Shown piece after piece: positions 27,425 to 36,031 of a stretch of 64,000 nucleotides of DNA (its first letter is position 1; the number at the start of each line of letters is the position of its first letter). The position numbers and the translations under genes were made by a program. Source of the DNA: JAJPKK01 sp963802745 (GTDB taxonomy: Bacteria > Pseudomonadota > Alphaproteobacteria > Rhizobiales > Xanthobacteraceae); assembly GCA_963802745.1 (NCBI GenBank), contig CAWDKL010000042.1, forward strand, positions 39,275 to 103,274, in the 5' to 3' direction. The notes beneath the pieces were generated by a model that did not search any database, was not told where the DNA came from, and saw nothing but the letters and a program-made list of their open reading frames with translations.

Positions 27425-27958
27425 CTATGCGACCGCCACTTCCGCCAACAGGTTCTGCAAATCCAGCCGCTTCGTGTACATGGCGATAGTGCCGTCCGCC
27501 GTGCGCGGCCATTGAGCTTCCGGCCGGTCCCAGTAAAGCTCGATGCCATTCTGATCCGGATCGCGCAGGTACAGGGCCTCGCTGACGCCGTGATCGCTGG
27601 CGCCGTCGAGCGGCACGCCGGCCGCCATCAGTCGCCGCAGAGCTCCGGCGAGATCGGCGCGGCTCGGGTACACGATCGCGACATGGTAAAGCCCGGTGGT
27701 GCCGGGGGCAGGGGGCGGGCCACCTTTGCTCTCCCAGGTGTTGAGGCCGATGTGATGGTGATAGCCGCCGGCCGAGATGAATGCCACCTGATTGCCATGG
27801 CGCTGCATCAGTTCGAAACCCAAGACGCCGGTGTAGAACGCCAGCGCGCGGTCGAGATCGGCAACCTTCAGGTGCACGTGGCCGATCCGCGCGCCGGCAA
27901 CGATCGGCCGTGGATTGGCCTCAAGGGGCTTGGTCCGCATATCGTCTGGAGGTCGCAA
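27425..27958 (-). CDS. VOC family protein (glyoxalase/extradiol dioxygenase fold)
   Basis: A 177-residue protein with two beta-alpha-beta-beta-beta modules. Candidate metal ligands are His in IGHVHLKVADLDRALAFY, His in YHHHIGLNTWES and Glu in RDPDQNGIELYWDRP. The GYHHHIGLNTW pattern is that of CatE-like catechol 2,3-dioxygenases. A Met six codons in (27940) is a possible alternative start. It lies 18 bases downstream of the third Bug receptor on the same strand, so they probably form an operon. An aromatic or dicarbonyl substrate is plausible but unproven. Confidence 0.85.
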   Translation of the reverse strand: MRPPDDMRTKPLEANPRPIVAGARIGHVHLKVADLDRALAFYTGVLGFELMQRHGNQVAFISAGGYHHHIGLNTWESKGGPPPAPGTTGLYHVAIVYPSRADLAGALRRLMAAGVPLDGASDHGVSEALYLRDPDQNGIELYWDRPEAQWPRTADGTIAMYTKRLDLQNLLAEVAVA

Positions 27959-27976
27959 GTTGATGCTCCGCGATAT

Positions 27977-28981
27977 CTATGGTGTCTGCGCCGGCTTGAT
28001 CCCCATCTCCTTGGCGATCGCCGCGGCGGTTGCGCGCTGCTCCTCGATCGCAGCCGCGAACTCGGCCGGCCCTCCGGGGCTCACGAGCTGTCCGATGCTC
28101 GCCAGGCGCGCCTGGATGAACGCGTCGCCGGCGACCGCCTTGATATCGTCCGCAATGCGCTCGCGCAAATCGCCGGCCATGTCGCGCGGTCCGAACAGTC
28201 CCACCAGGCCGTTGAAGAACAGTTCCGGAAACCCGGCCTCCGCCACGGTCGGCACGTTGGGCTCGTCGGGTGCCCGCACGCTGTTGCTGAAGGCGAGCAG
28301 CTTTACCTTGCCGGCCTGGATCTGGGGCCGCACGATCGCGAGCGCACCCCAATACATCTGGATGCGGCCTTCGGCGGCGTCGGTCGCGGGCTGCACCGTG
28401 TCGCGATAAGGCACTTTCGACATGTCGAGATTGGCATGCTTGAGAAACGCCGCGAACAGGAAATCGCTGATCCCGGTCGCGGTCGCCCAATTGAGTTTGC
28501 CGGGCTGCGCGCGAACGAGCGCCACCAGTTCGGCCAGCGATCCGACCTTCAGGGACGCGGGCGCGACGATTGCAACCAGCGTGTTGGCCACGCGGGCGAC
28601 CGGAGATAGGTCGGCCTGGTCGTAGGGCAGCTTGTCGTGCAGGAACGGATGCGCGGTGAAGGTCGAGGCCGGGGAGAAGAGCAGCGTGTGATCGTCGTGA
28701 GCGCTGACGAATGCCATGATCGCCACAATGCCATCGCCGCCCGGACGGTTCTCGATCACGACCGGCTTGCCCCAGCGTAGCGCCAGCCGCTCGGCGAAGA
28801 TGCGAGCCGTAATGTCCACGCCGCTCCCGGGACCAAGAGGTATTATAAAACGGACCTGCCGCTGCGGCCACGACGGCGCCGGGGCGTTTTGCGCGCGGGC
28901 CGGCATCAAGGCCGCCACGACCGCAACGCTGGTGAAAACGGCCCGCAGTACGGCGCGAACTCGGCTCATGACGATCCTCAT
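27977..28981 (-). CDS. Bug-family tripartite tricarboxylate transporter receptor
   Basis: A 334-residue periplasmic receptor: signal peptide to about residue 30 (MPARAQ), then QVRFIIPLGPGSGVDITAR, VVIENRPGGDGIVAIMAFVS and DDHTLLFSPAS. The third Bug receptor within 7 kb, but the most divergent in the usual aspartate-containing binding loop. Followed by the VOC gene. Bug receptors often bind dicarboxylates or small aromatics. Confidence 0.88.
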   Translation of the reverse strand: MRIVMSRVRAVLRAVFTSVAVVAALMPARAQNAPAPSWPQRQVRFIIPLGPGSGVDITARIFAERLALRWGKPVVIENRPGGDGIVAIMAFVSAHDDHTLLFSPASTFTAHPFLHDKLPYDQADLSPVARVANTLVAIVAPASLKVGSLAELVALVRAQPGKLNWATATGISDFLFAAFLKHANLDMSKVPYRDTVQPATDAAEGRIQMYWGALAIVRPQIQAGKVKLLAFSNSVRAPDEPNVPTVAEAGFPELFFNGLVGLFGPRDMAGDLRERIADDIKAVAGDAFIQARLASIGQLVSPGGPAEFAAAIEEQRATAAAIAKEMGIKPAQTP

Positions 28982-29116
28982 GGGTCACGGGGGCGGGATT
29001 GGACGCCCGCATTGCGCCTTCGAATTATCATAGGGTGGGGCGGGCGTGTACCGGCGCGTATGTCGCATTACGACACTCTGCCGGCCAACACCTGCCGGCT
29101 GGGGTCGGCCGCACCC

Positions 29117-30025
29117 TCACCCGTGCTTGATGAACGTCCCGGCGTTGAGTTCCGTGATCGCCTGCTGCAGCTCTGCCTTGGTGTTCATCACGATCGGCCC
29201 ATACCAGGCAACCGGCTCCTGGATCGGTTGGCCGGAGACCAGCAAGAATCGGATGCCCTCTTCGCCGGCCTCCACCGTCACGGCCTCGCCGCCGTCGAAC
29301 AGCACCAGGGAACGATTACCGGTGCGCTCACGCACCAGCGTCTCGCCATTCCCGGTATCCTTCTCGGTCAGGACGCCGAACGGGTTCGATGCATCCAAAA
29401 ACGTGCCGGATCCCTCGAACACGTAGGCGAAGGCGTGACGTGACGCTTCGACCGGAAGCGTCTTACGGCGGCCGGCCGGCACTGAGACGTCGAGATAGCG
29501 CGGCTCCGCCGCAACTCCGTCCACGGGTCCGCGCTTGCCCCAGAAGTCGCCGGTGATCACGCGCACTAGCGTGCCGTCGTCATCGACGACCTCGGGGATT
29601 TCGGCCGCCGGGATATCTTGGTAGCGCGGCGACGTCATCTTGAGCCGCGACGGCAGGTTCGCCCACAGCTGAAAACCGTGCATCCGGCCACTTGTATCGC
29701 CGTGCGGCATTTCCTGGTGCATGATGCCGCTGCCGGCCGTCATCCACTGGACGTCGCCCGCCCCCAGCGTGCCCCGATTGCCAAGACTGTCGCCATGGTC
29801 CACCGTGCCGGCGAGCACATACGTAATGGTCTCGATGCCGCGGTGCGGATGCCATGGAAACCCGGCCTTGTAGTCGTCGGGCTGGTCGTTGCGGAAATCG
29901 TCGAACAGCAGGAAGGGGTCGAAGTCGCCGGTATTACCGAACCCGAAGGCGCGGTGCAGCTTGACACCCGCGCCTTCCATGGTGGGGGTGGACTTGACGA
30001 TCCGCTTCACGGGCCGAATGGACAT
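29117..30025 (-). CDS. Pirin family protein
   Basis: A 302-residue bicupin of the pirin family. The N-terminal cupin holds the metal ligands in WHPHRGIETITYVLAG (two His) and the later SGIMHQEMPHG. The signature GFGNTGDFDPFLLFDDFRNDQ precedes it. ATG 30025 is preceded by GGAAAGG. An upstream in-frame ATG at 30193 adds a non-homologous stretch and is rejected. Bacterial pirins act as quercetinase-like dioxygenases or as redox-linked regulators. The role here is open. Confidence 0.9.
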   Translation of the reverse strand: MSIRPVKRIVKSTPTMEGAGVKLHRAFGFGNTGDFDPFLLFDDFRNDQPDDYKAGFPWHPHRGIETITYVLAGTVDHGDSLGNRGTLGAGDVQWMTAGSGIMHQEMPHGDTSGRMHGFQLWANLPSRLKMTSPRYQDIPAAEIPEVVDDDGTLVRVITGDFWGKRGPVDGVAAEPRYLDVSVPAGRRKTLPVEASRHAFAYVFEGSGTFLDASNPFGVLTEKDTGNGETLVRERTGNRSLVLFDGGEAVTVEAGEEGIRFLLVSGQPIQEPVAWYGPIVMNTKAELQQAITELNAGTFIKHG

Positions 30026-30321
30026 TGGATACCTTTCCGGGAAAAATCGCGGCGGAAATTGCGCCAACGCAATGTGGTTATGCCGAACGCGTACGTCCAG
30101 TTGGACATTTTGGCAGGGCTCGGCCATCGCCTGGGAGGGAATGATGCCGGCACGCGCCGGAACAGCCGGTACCAAGAGAGGGCTCGCGTTCACGGGTGGC
30201 GTGCATAGCGCGCGCGTGCCCGGCCTCGACGGTAAACCCAGTCAAACTTCGCGCTGCACCAGCCCCCGCGACTGCCCATGCGCGGATCGTCGAATCCGAC
30301 CCGGCCACGCCTGAGGGGGCC

Positions 30322-30858
30322 TTATGCGGCATTTTCCTTCAAATGGTCGGCGCGGCGCTTGAAGAGCTCCTCGTCCGCATACCCCATGGTTTCCGGCTTG
30401 CCGCGGCCCAGCATGACCTGGAAATAGACCGGCTCCAGGCTGTCGTTCTGGTAACCATGGATGACACCGGCCGGGCAGGAGATGCACTCCCACGGCCCCA
30501 GCCGGGTGGTGATGCGTTTGCCGCTTTCGTCCTCCACGAAAACGTCGAGAAAGCCTTGCAGCACGAAGAAGCATTCCTCGACTTCGTGGGTGTGGGCGGC
30601 GTTGCCCTGGCCGGGCTCCACATACATGATCGACAGGGTAAAATTGCCCGCCGGAATGACGTTCGGATCGCCATGCTTGCCGGAGCCGCCGGCGCCGATG
30701 AAGCGGTGCTGGGCGCGCTTGAAGCCTTCGATCTTGGCATCCTCGAACGCCGCCCAGTCCGGCCTGCGGTCGCGGAAGCGGCCGACATAGCGCTTCATGA
30801 TCTCCTCGATCGGGACTCCGACCAGTTCCTTCGGCAACGGGTGGCGGGCAACGCCCAT
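30322..30858 (-). CDS. Cupin domain-containing protein
   Basis: A 178-residue single-domain cupin. Motif 1 is visible as HTHEVEECFFVLQGFLDVF (His, His, Glu) and motif 2 as PAGVIHGYQND (His). The N-terminal 70 residues (MGVARHPLPKELVGVPIEEI...) are helical. Such proteins are often dioxygenases, isomerases or sensors of small acids. No operon partner is evident. The start has an AAGGAG site six bases upstream on its strand. It is the last gene before the tRNA-Glu island boundary. Confidence 0.85.
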   Translation of the reverse strand: MGVARHPLPKELVGVPIEEIMKRYVGRFRDRRPDWAAFEDAKIEGFKRAQHRFIGAGGSGKHGDPNVIPAGNFTLSIMYVEPGQGNAAHTHEVEECFFVLQGFLDVFVEDESGKRITTRLGPWECISCPAGVIHGYQNDSLEPVYFQVMLGRGKPETMGYADEELFKRRADHLKENAA

Positions 30859-31087
30859 GGGAGAACTCCTTGCGGTGTGGGTGCGGGCGAATCTACGGTC
30901 TGACTGAGGCTTACGTCAACGAAGCGGGATGCGGCGATGCGGCGGCTTGCGTGAATTTCGCTGGCGGCCGAACTGAATTCATCCGTTCGGTCGCCCTGCG
31001 CTGGTCTTCCGTCGCGTGTCGATTTCTGGGCACCATGCCGAACGCCACCTTGCGCCGGTCCGCGATTGCGGCTAATTTTCGGCGGAT

Positions 31088-31163
31088 GCTCCCTTCGTCT
31101 AGCGGTCTAGGACGCGGCCCTCTCAAGGCTGAAACACGGGTTCGATTCCCGTAGGGAGCGCCA
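31088..31163 (+). tRNA. tRNA-Glu (CTC)
   Basis: A 76-base tRNA with encoded CCA. The acceptor stem pairs GCTCCC with GGGAGC. The anticodon stem CGGCC/GGCTG surrounds the loop CTCTCAA, giving anticodon CTC, and the T arm is ACGGGTTCGATTCCCGT. An integrase gene ends 25 bases downstream and points toward it, so its 3' end is the probable attachment site of the island. Confidence 0.93.
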
Positions 31164-31187
31164 GCTCCGGCGTAACTTATTGTAATA

Positions 31188-32261
31188 TCAAGCCTTTTTG
31201 TTGCTGTTTGCCACACTGGCGGTCGCGTTTGCCACCTTCGCGTTCTCCTGTTGTTTCTCAATCGCCCGGCGACCGAGGCGCTCTTGGTCCGCGGCGCGTG
31301 TGTAACGCTCGACTTCTGCTAGGGTCTTGTGGCCGGTGATGGCGGCAATCTCCTTTTCAGTACAACCAGCCTCGGCGAGCCTACGAGCTGCCGCCTTGCG
31401 AAGCCCGTGTGCCTTGCATCGTGACGGCAATGCAGCTTTTCCGATTGCCTCAGAAATGAAATTGCCGAAGCCTTTAACGGAGAATTGCTTGCCATATGCC
31501 GTGGTCAGGATGCTAACGTGGTGGCGTCTGGAGAGCACCATCTCCGCTTGCAAATTGGGATGAAGCGGAATTACCATTTTTGTGCCTGTCTTTTGCTGGG
31601 CCACTCGGATCACGTCGCCCGCGACGTCAGCCCAAGTCATTCGATAGACATCGCTGCCCCGTTGCCCTGTATAGAGCAACAAGGCGAAGGCTAGGCGTTC
31701 GCGGGTTCCATTCGGCCAGCGCTCCTCGAACTGGGTGATTTCTTCTTCCGTCCAGGTATGAAGCTCCTTCGAGGAAAATCCTCGCGCACCGGCAGTTGGG
31801 TCGCGATCAATCCAGCCGAGCGCCATTGCATACCGCAAGAGTGTCCTCAGCCGCTTCAAAAGGACGATTGCAGCGCCTGGTTTGTTGGCCAGTCTTCCAA
31901 TGATGGTGTCAACATGTTCCCTCCGCATCTGGTCAACTCGACGATGGCCGTGCTCACTAAGGAATTGGTCGATGACGCGGCGGTAATTAATGCGACTGCT
32001 GGATGACAGTTTAAGATATTGAGGTGATCGATAATAAAGAGTAGCCAACGCTGCCATGGTACCGTCTACTGCAGTTGTGCGAGGGGCTCGCGAAGGCCTC
32101 TGATCTTCGAGGCAACCAGCATAGGCCTCCAAGAATTCGCGCGATCCCGGTACCCCAGGTAGCGGTGTTCGCTTCCCAAACCGACGAAAATAAAATCGCG
32201 CTCGACCGGTACGGTCGATGAAAGCGTGGACATAGCGCAGATCGGTCAAACGTCTGACCAT
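31188..32261 (-). CDS. Site-specific tyrosine recombinase (island integrase)
   Basis: A 357-residue tyrosine integrase. It has an N-terminal arm-binding part (RYVHAFIDRTGRARFYFRRF), a SAM-like core-binding domain (about 75-150) and a catalytic domain with Arg in LYTGQRGSDVYRM, Lys near QQKTGTKM, the HGLRKAAARRLAEAG box (His, Arg), His in ITGHKT and the nucleophile Tyr in EVERYTRA. Its 3' end abuts tRNA-Glu, the usual arrangement for tRNA-targeting islands. A small helix-turn-helix gene overlaps its start by 16 bases and is probably its excisionase. It looks intact. Confidence 0.92.
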   Translation of the reverse strand: MVRRLTDLRYVHAFIDRTGRARFYFRRFGKRTPLPGVPGSREFLEAYAGCLEDQRPSRAPRTTAVDGTMAALATLYYRSPQYLKLSSSSRINYRRVIDQFLSEHGHRRVDQMRREHVDTIIGRLANKPGAAIVLLKRLRTLLRYAMALGWIDRDPTAGARGFSSKELHTWTEEEITQFEERWPNGTRERLAFALLLYTGQRGSDVYRMTWADVAGDVIRVAQQKTGTKMVIPLHPNLQAEMVLSRRHHVSILTTAYGKQFSVKGFGNFISEAIGKAALPSRCKAHGLRKAAARRLAEAGCTEKEIAAITGHKTLAEVERYTRAADQERLGRRAIEKQQENAKVANATASVANSNKKA

Positions 32262-32497
32262 GTGTCGTTTCCGTCGCCATCATCGGCGTCGTCGTGTGGC
32301 AGACACTTGAACGCCGCGCGTAATTCATCGACATCATATACCAAACGACTGTCAATGCGGCGCGGGGCAGGCATCTTTTTGGATTTACGCAACTCACGAA
32401 ATTTGCTTGCTGAGATTCCGATCGCTGCTGCCGCCTCGACCTCAGAGAGGCCGAGCACTATGGGCAGGGCGGCGAATATTTCTCGGCGAGCTACCAT
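32246..32497 (-). CDS. Small helix-turn-helix protein, probable excisionase
   Basis: An 83-residue protein with a winged-helix/MerR-like DNA-binding pattern (GLSEVEAAAAIGISASKFRELRKSKKMPAPRRI) and an acidic tail (DDADDGDGNDTWSDV). It overlaps the integrase start, so the two are translated together. It resembles AlpA/Xis-type directionality factors by size and position. Function is inferred from context. Confidence 0.7.
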   Translation of the reverse strand: MVARREIFAALPIVLGLSEVEAAAAIGISASKFRELRKSKKMPAPRRIDSRLVYDVDELRAAFKCLPHDDADDGDGNDTWSDV

Positions 32498-32608
32498 CTA
32501 AATGGCCTTTGTTAGCAACAGCTCGATCGGCCGAACGTCGTCGTTTGGAGAGACGAAACGCCCCAAACATTAGTGGACCGTTTCATGTCTCAGCTCTCGA
32601 AGGTGTGG

Positions 32609-32872
32609 TTACCGGTTGCTGTCTTTTCTTGTGCAACCGTCGCATTCATGCCGTAGGAACCTCGATCGGAACCCTTCTCCCTTCGTTTCTGAAGGCTCCA
32701 AATCAGCACGACCACCGCCTCTCGCCGCCGTTTCATAAGCGAGAATGAATTCCGGGCTGCCGGGCTCCCCGGGAAGGGCTACGCGTTCGCCTTTCCCCTT
32801 ACGATAGTAGGTTCGCAACTTGCCATGCCGGTCGATGAATCGGTCGATATCTTTGAGCTGGACGTAGGTCAT
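32609..32872 (-). pseudogene. Truncated tyrosine integrase (N-terminal stub)
   Basis: Only the N-terminal arm of an integrase remains: MTYVQLKDIDRFIDRHGKLR, then KGERVALPGEPGSPEFILAYETA, comparable to the intact neighbour (RYVHAFIDRTGRARFYFRRF, LPGVPGSREFLEAYA). After about 55 residues the frame leaves the family and stops. The catalytic domain is absent. It marks an older integration event upstream of the present integrase. Confidence 0.65.
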
Positions 32873-33152
32873 CGCGATTTTATCCTGATGCTGTCTCGAC
32901 CTTGGCTCTTCCAAAGAGTCCCGGTTGGAGTGATCAACGCCATAGTGAGCGCGGTGAAAGCCGCACTTGAAGGAAAGTAGCCAATAAAAAACAAGAAAAC
33001 AACTAAGTAGAATACGTAATTCTAGAATTGGTGCGCTTTTTCTTCTCAGCATCCGCCATTCGCAACGAACGCGCCGCGGATCTCAGCCAAAGCCAGACAG
33101 CCACCAAGGCGCAGCTTCAACCATATACAATGAAGAGTTGTACAAATCAGAA

Positions 33153-33218
33153 GCAGTCCGATAGAGCACCTCGTTCGGGACGAGGGGGTCGCAGGTTCAA
33201 ATCCTGCCACTCCGACCA
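33153..33218 (+). pseudogene. 5'-truncated tRNA-Pro (CGG), probable attachment-site remnant
   Basis: The sequence from GCAGTCCG (33153) to the final CCA (33216-33218) has a D arm, an anticodon arm CCTCG-TTCGGGA-CGAGG (anticodon CGG), a variable region, a T arm and the 3' acceptor strand CACTCCG. The matching 5' acceptor strand (expected CGGAGTG) is missing, replaced by unrelated AT-rich sequence. This is what is left when an element integrates in a tRNA gene and separates the 5' end. The tRNA would not be functional as written. Confidence 0.75.
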
Positions 33219-33589
33219 AATGGTCTCAATAACTTGGCTTCGGCGGCGTTTTTTCTTGCCACACCTTGTGCCACACCTTGACCCCCGGAGTGGAGTTTGA
33301 GCGGGATGCGACGTTCGGTTGCGGATAGAGTATACCGACGAGATGTCGAGATTTCCCTGACGTTGCAGTCTGGACGACCTACAGCATGTGGCCCGGCGAT
33401 GATGACGTGGCCGAATTGCTTGAGGCCCCTCTGCAACTACGCGTGATTGCCTTCATGTCGATATGGTATTATAAAGCCAAATATTCTCGATAAAGGAATT
33501 TGTCCCATGCCTCACATTGATCATGAAAATTCCACAGCTCCATCCTGTGTTGACCGGTCGGCCGCACCACGTCCATCAGCGGCAGCGAC
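33219..33589. other. Region next to the tRNA-Pro remnant, possible integrase tail debris
   Basis: No intact gene. On the minus strand a short open stretch ending at 33197 (GVAQGVARKNAAEAKLLRPF) runs into the tRNA remnant the way integrase C-termini often do, but it lacks any diagnostic motif. The repeat GCCACACCTTGTGCCACACC lies at 33259-33278. The rest is AT-rich spacer. Confidence 0.3.
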
Positions 33590-33799
33590 ATGACCTCCGA
33601 CGATCGCATTGAGCGGCTGGAAAAAGCTCTCGCGAAGGCTACCGAAAAAATCGCTGTCCTTGAATTCCAGCTGGTGCATTACGACGTCGTGGAGCGGATG
33701 GCCTTCAACTATGCGCGGACGCACCCCGATGCGAACCGGGACTTGGTGAGAATCTCTCACATCATCAACCAGCGCAAGGACAAGCCATCGTCACCATGA
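33590..33799 (+). CDS. Small coiled-coil protein
   Basis: A 69-residue protein: an N-terminal heptad stretch (DDRIERLEKALAKATEKIAVLEFQL) followed by a helix with ARTHPDANRDLVRI. The THPDA segment and its distance from the coiled coil match the 112-residue protein at 41381, so they belong to one small family within this island. Unknown function. Possibly a regulator or scaffold. Confidence 0.6.
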   Translation: MTSDDRIERLEKALAKATEKIAVLEFQLVHYDVVERMAFNYARTHPDANRDLVRISHIINQRKDKPSSP

Positions 33800-33881
33800 C
33801 GCGCTGCCAAGGACCGACGGCGGCTTTTGGACTGGAAAGAACAGCAACCAAGCAGAAGCGACATTCAACCCGCTGCGCGCG

Positions 33882-35174
33882 TCAGGAAGCGGGGTTCGAG
33901 TAGCGGATAAGCGGCTTTTTCGGGACGGGTTTTGCCTCGGTGATCACGCGCTGTCTCATTGCCACCCGCATGACGACAGAGAAAAGGAACATGCCGGAAA
34001 AGGAGAACGGCGCGGGCGTGTCCACTTCCGTGACGGCGCGCACCAAATACATCGTCATCATGCCGACATAGAAGACCGACTCGATGCTGCTTCCGGTCTT
34101 ACGCACATAGCGAATGGCCCTGAGCCCTGTCACCACATAGGCGAGCACCCAAAGCGTTCCCCCCACCACGCCGAGATCGACAAATTCGTTGATCACGAGG
34201 TTGTGGAAGTGGAACCCCCTGCGTTCGGTGATACCGAATTTCTGCCAAAGCACCTCCGCTTCAGGTGTCCCCGGCACCCAAAAAGCACCATAGCCCACCC
34301 CCAAAATCGGGTTGTCCATCCCGGTCTTCAGTCCCTCGCGCCACAAAAAGGTGCGCCCCGTCAGGGTTGAATCCTTTCCTGCCATCTCCAGCCCGGCGCC
34401 TTGCCAATCGTAGGCCCCGGCCGCGGCCGCCCCTGTGCCGATCCAAATGACCGCGAAAAATAACACCGGCGCACGCGCCCGCAGAGGCAGCTTGCCGATC
34501 AGGGACATGCCGAGGCTTGCGGCGAGCATCGCGATGAACGATACGGTGGATGTGGCGGACCGGCTAAGGTACAGACCGACCATGCAGACCGTCAGAGGAA
34601 CCAGCGAGCCGAGCAGCCGAAGCAGAATGTTGCGGTAGATGAACCACGACAGCAACGCGCAGTACGCCCCGACCTCTGCAATCGATCCGACCTGATTTTT
34701 GGAGCCCAAAAAGCCGACGAGTGCCGTACCGGTGCCTCCCCCGCCCGTTGACATGACCGCCATCACGATGGCGCAAGCGCCGCCGACAATTCCCACGATG
34801 AAGGCGTTGACCGATACGATCCGCGCCATGATCGCGGTGCAGACCAGCATGGATGCAAATTCGATCGATGCGCGCGCCGTCCCCTCAGGATGCTCCGACC
34901 AGACCGTCGACAGCAGCACATAGCCGCCAATGAGGATGGGAAAGATCAAGGCTTTCGCGGGAGGAAACTTAGGCCCCTTCATCAGCAGACGCGGCAGCCA
35001 GAGGATGTAGACAATTGCTATGCCGGCGATGCCCCCATAGGTTATCCCGATAACCGACGCAGCAACAACAAGCGCTTCCTTGAGGCTGACACGACGCTGG
35101 CGAAGGCTTGGCGTTTCGGGTTGCGGGGCTGGCCTCGTGCAAGCCGGCGGTGTGGGTTTATACATACATATCAA
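33882..35174 (-). CDS. O-antigen ligase/polymerase (Wzy_C-like) membrane protein
   Basis: A 430-residue polytopic protein with 10-12 hydrophobic segments and the large periplasmic loop typical of O-antigen ligase and exopolysaccharide polymerases (ExoQ-like). The loop holds LTGRTFLWREGLKTGMDNPILGVGYGAFW and HFHNLVINEFVDLGVVGG, with the conserved Arg and His. It would join or polymerise polysaccharide repeat units at the periplasmic face. It is the last gene of a three-gene operon, starting inside the stop of the GH16 gene (ATGA overlap). Lower GC than the chromosome suggests acquisition. Confidence 0.87.
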   Translation of the reverse strand: MICMYKPTPPACTRPAPQPETPSLRQRRVSLKEALVVAASVIGITYGGIAGIAIVYILWLPRLLMKGPKFPPAKALIFPILIGGYVLLSTVWSEHPEGTARASIEFASMLVCTAIMARIVSVNAFIVGIVGGACAIVMAVMSTGGGGTGTALVGFLGSKNQVGSIAEVGAYCALLSWFIYRNILLRLLGSLVPLTVCMVGLYLSRSATSTVSFIAMLAASLGMSLIGKLPLRARAPVLFFAVIWIGTGAAAAGAYDWQGAGLEMAGKDSTLTGRTFLWREGLKTGMDNPILGVGYGAFWVPGTPEAEVLWQKFGITERRGFHFHNLVINEFVDLGVVGGTLWVLAYVVTGLRAIRYVRKTGSSIESVFYVGMMTMYLVRAVTEVDTPAPFSFSGMFLFSVVMRVAMRQRVITEAKPVPKKPLIRYSNPAS

Positions 35175-36031
35175 TCAGACTTCTGCCAGACGCGAATATA
35201 GGCCACGTCAAGCGACGCTGGAAATTCCGAAAGATCTTGCGGCGGCCCCGGCCACGTCCCGCCGACGGCCAAATTGACCACGACGGGCACAGGATCTCCG
35301 TCAGCGCCATTGTCTTGTCGCCACTGAAATTCCCGTTCGACCACCAGTAGATTATCGACGTAATGCCGTACGATCGTCGGCGTCCATTCGATCGCAAAGG
35401 TGTGAAAGTCGTCGGCGTAATCGAAGCCAGGCTTGTAGCCCTTGCCGGCGACGCCCGTGGTTTTACCGACAAAATTGCCATGTACCGAATGAAAGCTTTC
35501 CGTTGTCGTGCTCCACTTGCCGTTGTTGACAATCTCGACGATGTCGATTTCCGGGGGCCACGTCTTGTCGGCTGCGAACCAGAAGGCGGGCCACATGCCC
35601 CGCCCTTTCGGAACCTTCATGCGGGCTTCGAAATAGCCGTATTTGGTTTCCCACTTCGAGCGGATCATCCCGCTTTCGACCATACCGCTTTGCAGAATGC
35701 CCGATGGAACCCGGGCGATCAAATGCAGCGCGCCGCCGGAGATCTGGTGATTGTCGTTGTCGCGATAGCGTTCCCATTCGTTGCCCAGATGATCCAAAGT
35801 GCCGTTATTCGAGGCGTAGCGCGTGTAGAATTCGCTGCGAAGATCATCGAGGCTCAAAACGTTCGTCCTGAAATCCCAATTCTTGCTCAGGTGATAATGC
35901 TTCCCGACAATCGGCGGCGGCACCGGAACGTCCACGCCTTTCGGCGCGGACGCCAACGCGCCGCTTGTCACCAAGAGCGCGAGAACGGCCGATGCGAGGA
36001 CTGGAAAGATAATGGTCGTTTTGTACCTCAT
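35171..36031 (-). CDS. Glycoside hydrolase family 16 protein (secreted)
   Basis: A 286-residue secreted beta-glucanase/galactanase-type enzyme. It has a signal peptide to about residue 28 (SGALASA), a jelly-roll fold and the catalytic motif EIDIVEIV (nucleophile and acid Glu flanking Asp) in FAADKTWPPEIDIVEIV. Conserved strands include KWETKYGYFEARMKVP and FHTFAIEWTPTIVRHYVD. GH16 members next to polymerase genes (ExoK-like) trim the exopolysaccharide. It is sandwiched with one- and four-base overlaps between the GT39-like and polymerase genes, so it acts on their product. Confidence 0.9.
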   Translation of the reverse strand: MRYKTTIIFPVLASAVLALLVTSGALASAPKGVDVPVPPPIVGKHYHLSKNWDFRTNVLSLDDLRSEFYTRYASNNGTLDHLGNEWERYRDNDNHQISGGALHLIARVPSGILQSGMVESGMIRSKWETKYGYFEARMKVPKGRGMWPAFWFAADKTWPPEIDIVEIVNNGKWSTTTESFHSVHGNFVGKTTGVAGKGYKPGFDYADDFHTFAIEWTPTIVRHYVDNLLVVEREFQWRQDNGADGDPVPVVVNLAVGGTWPGPPQDLSEFPASLDVAYIRVWQKSD

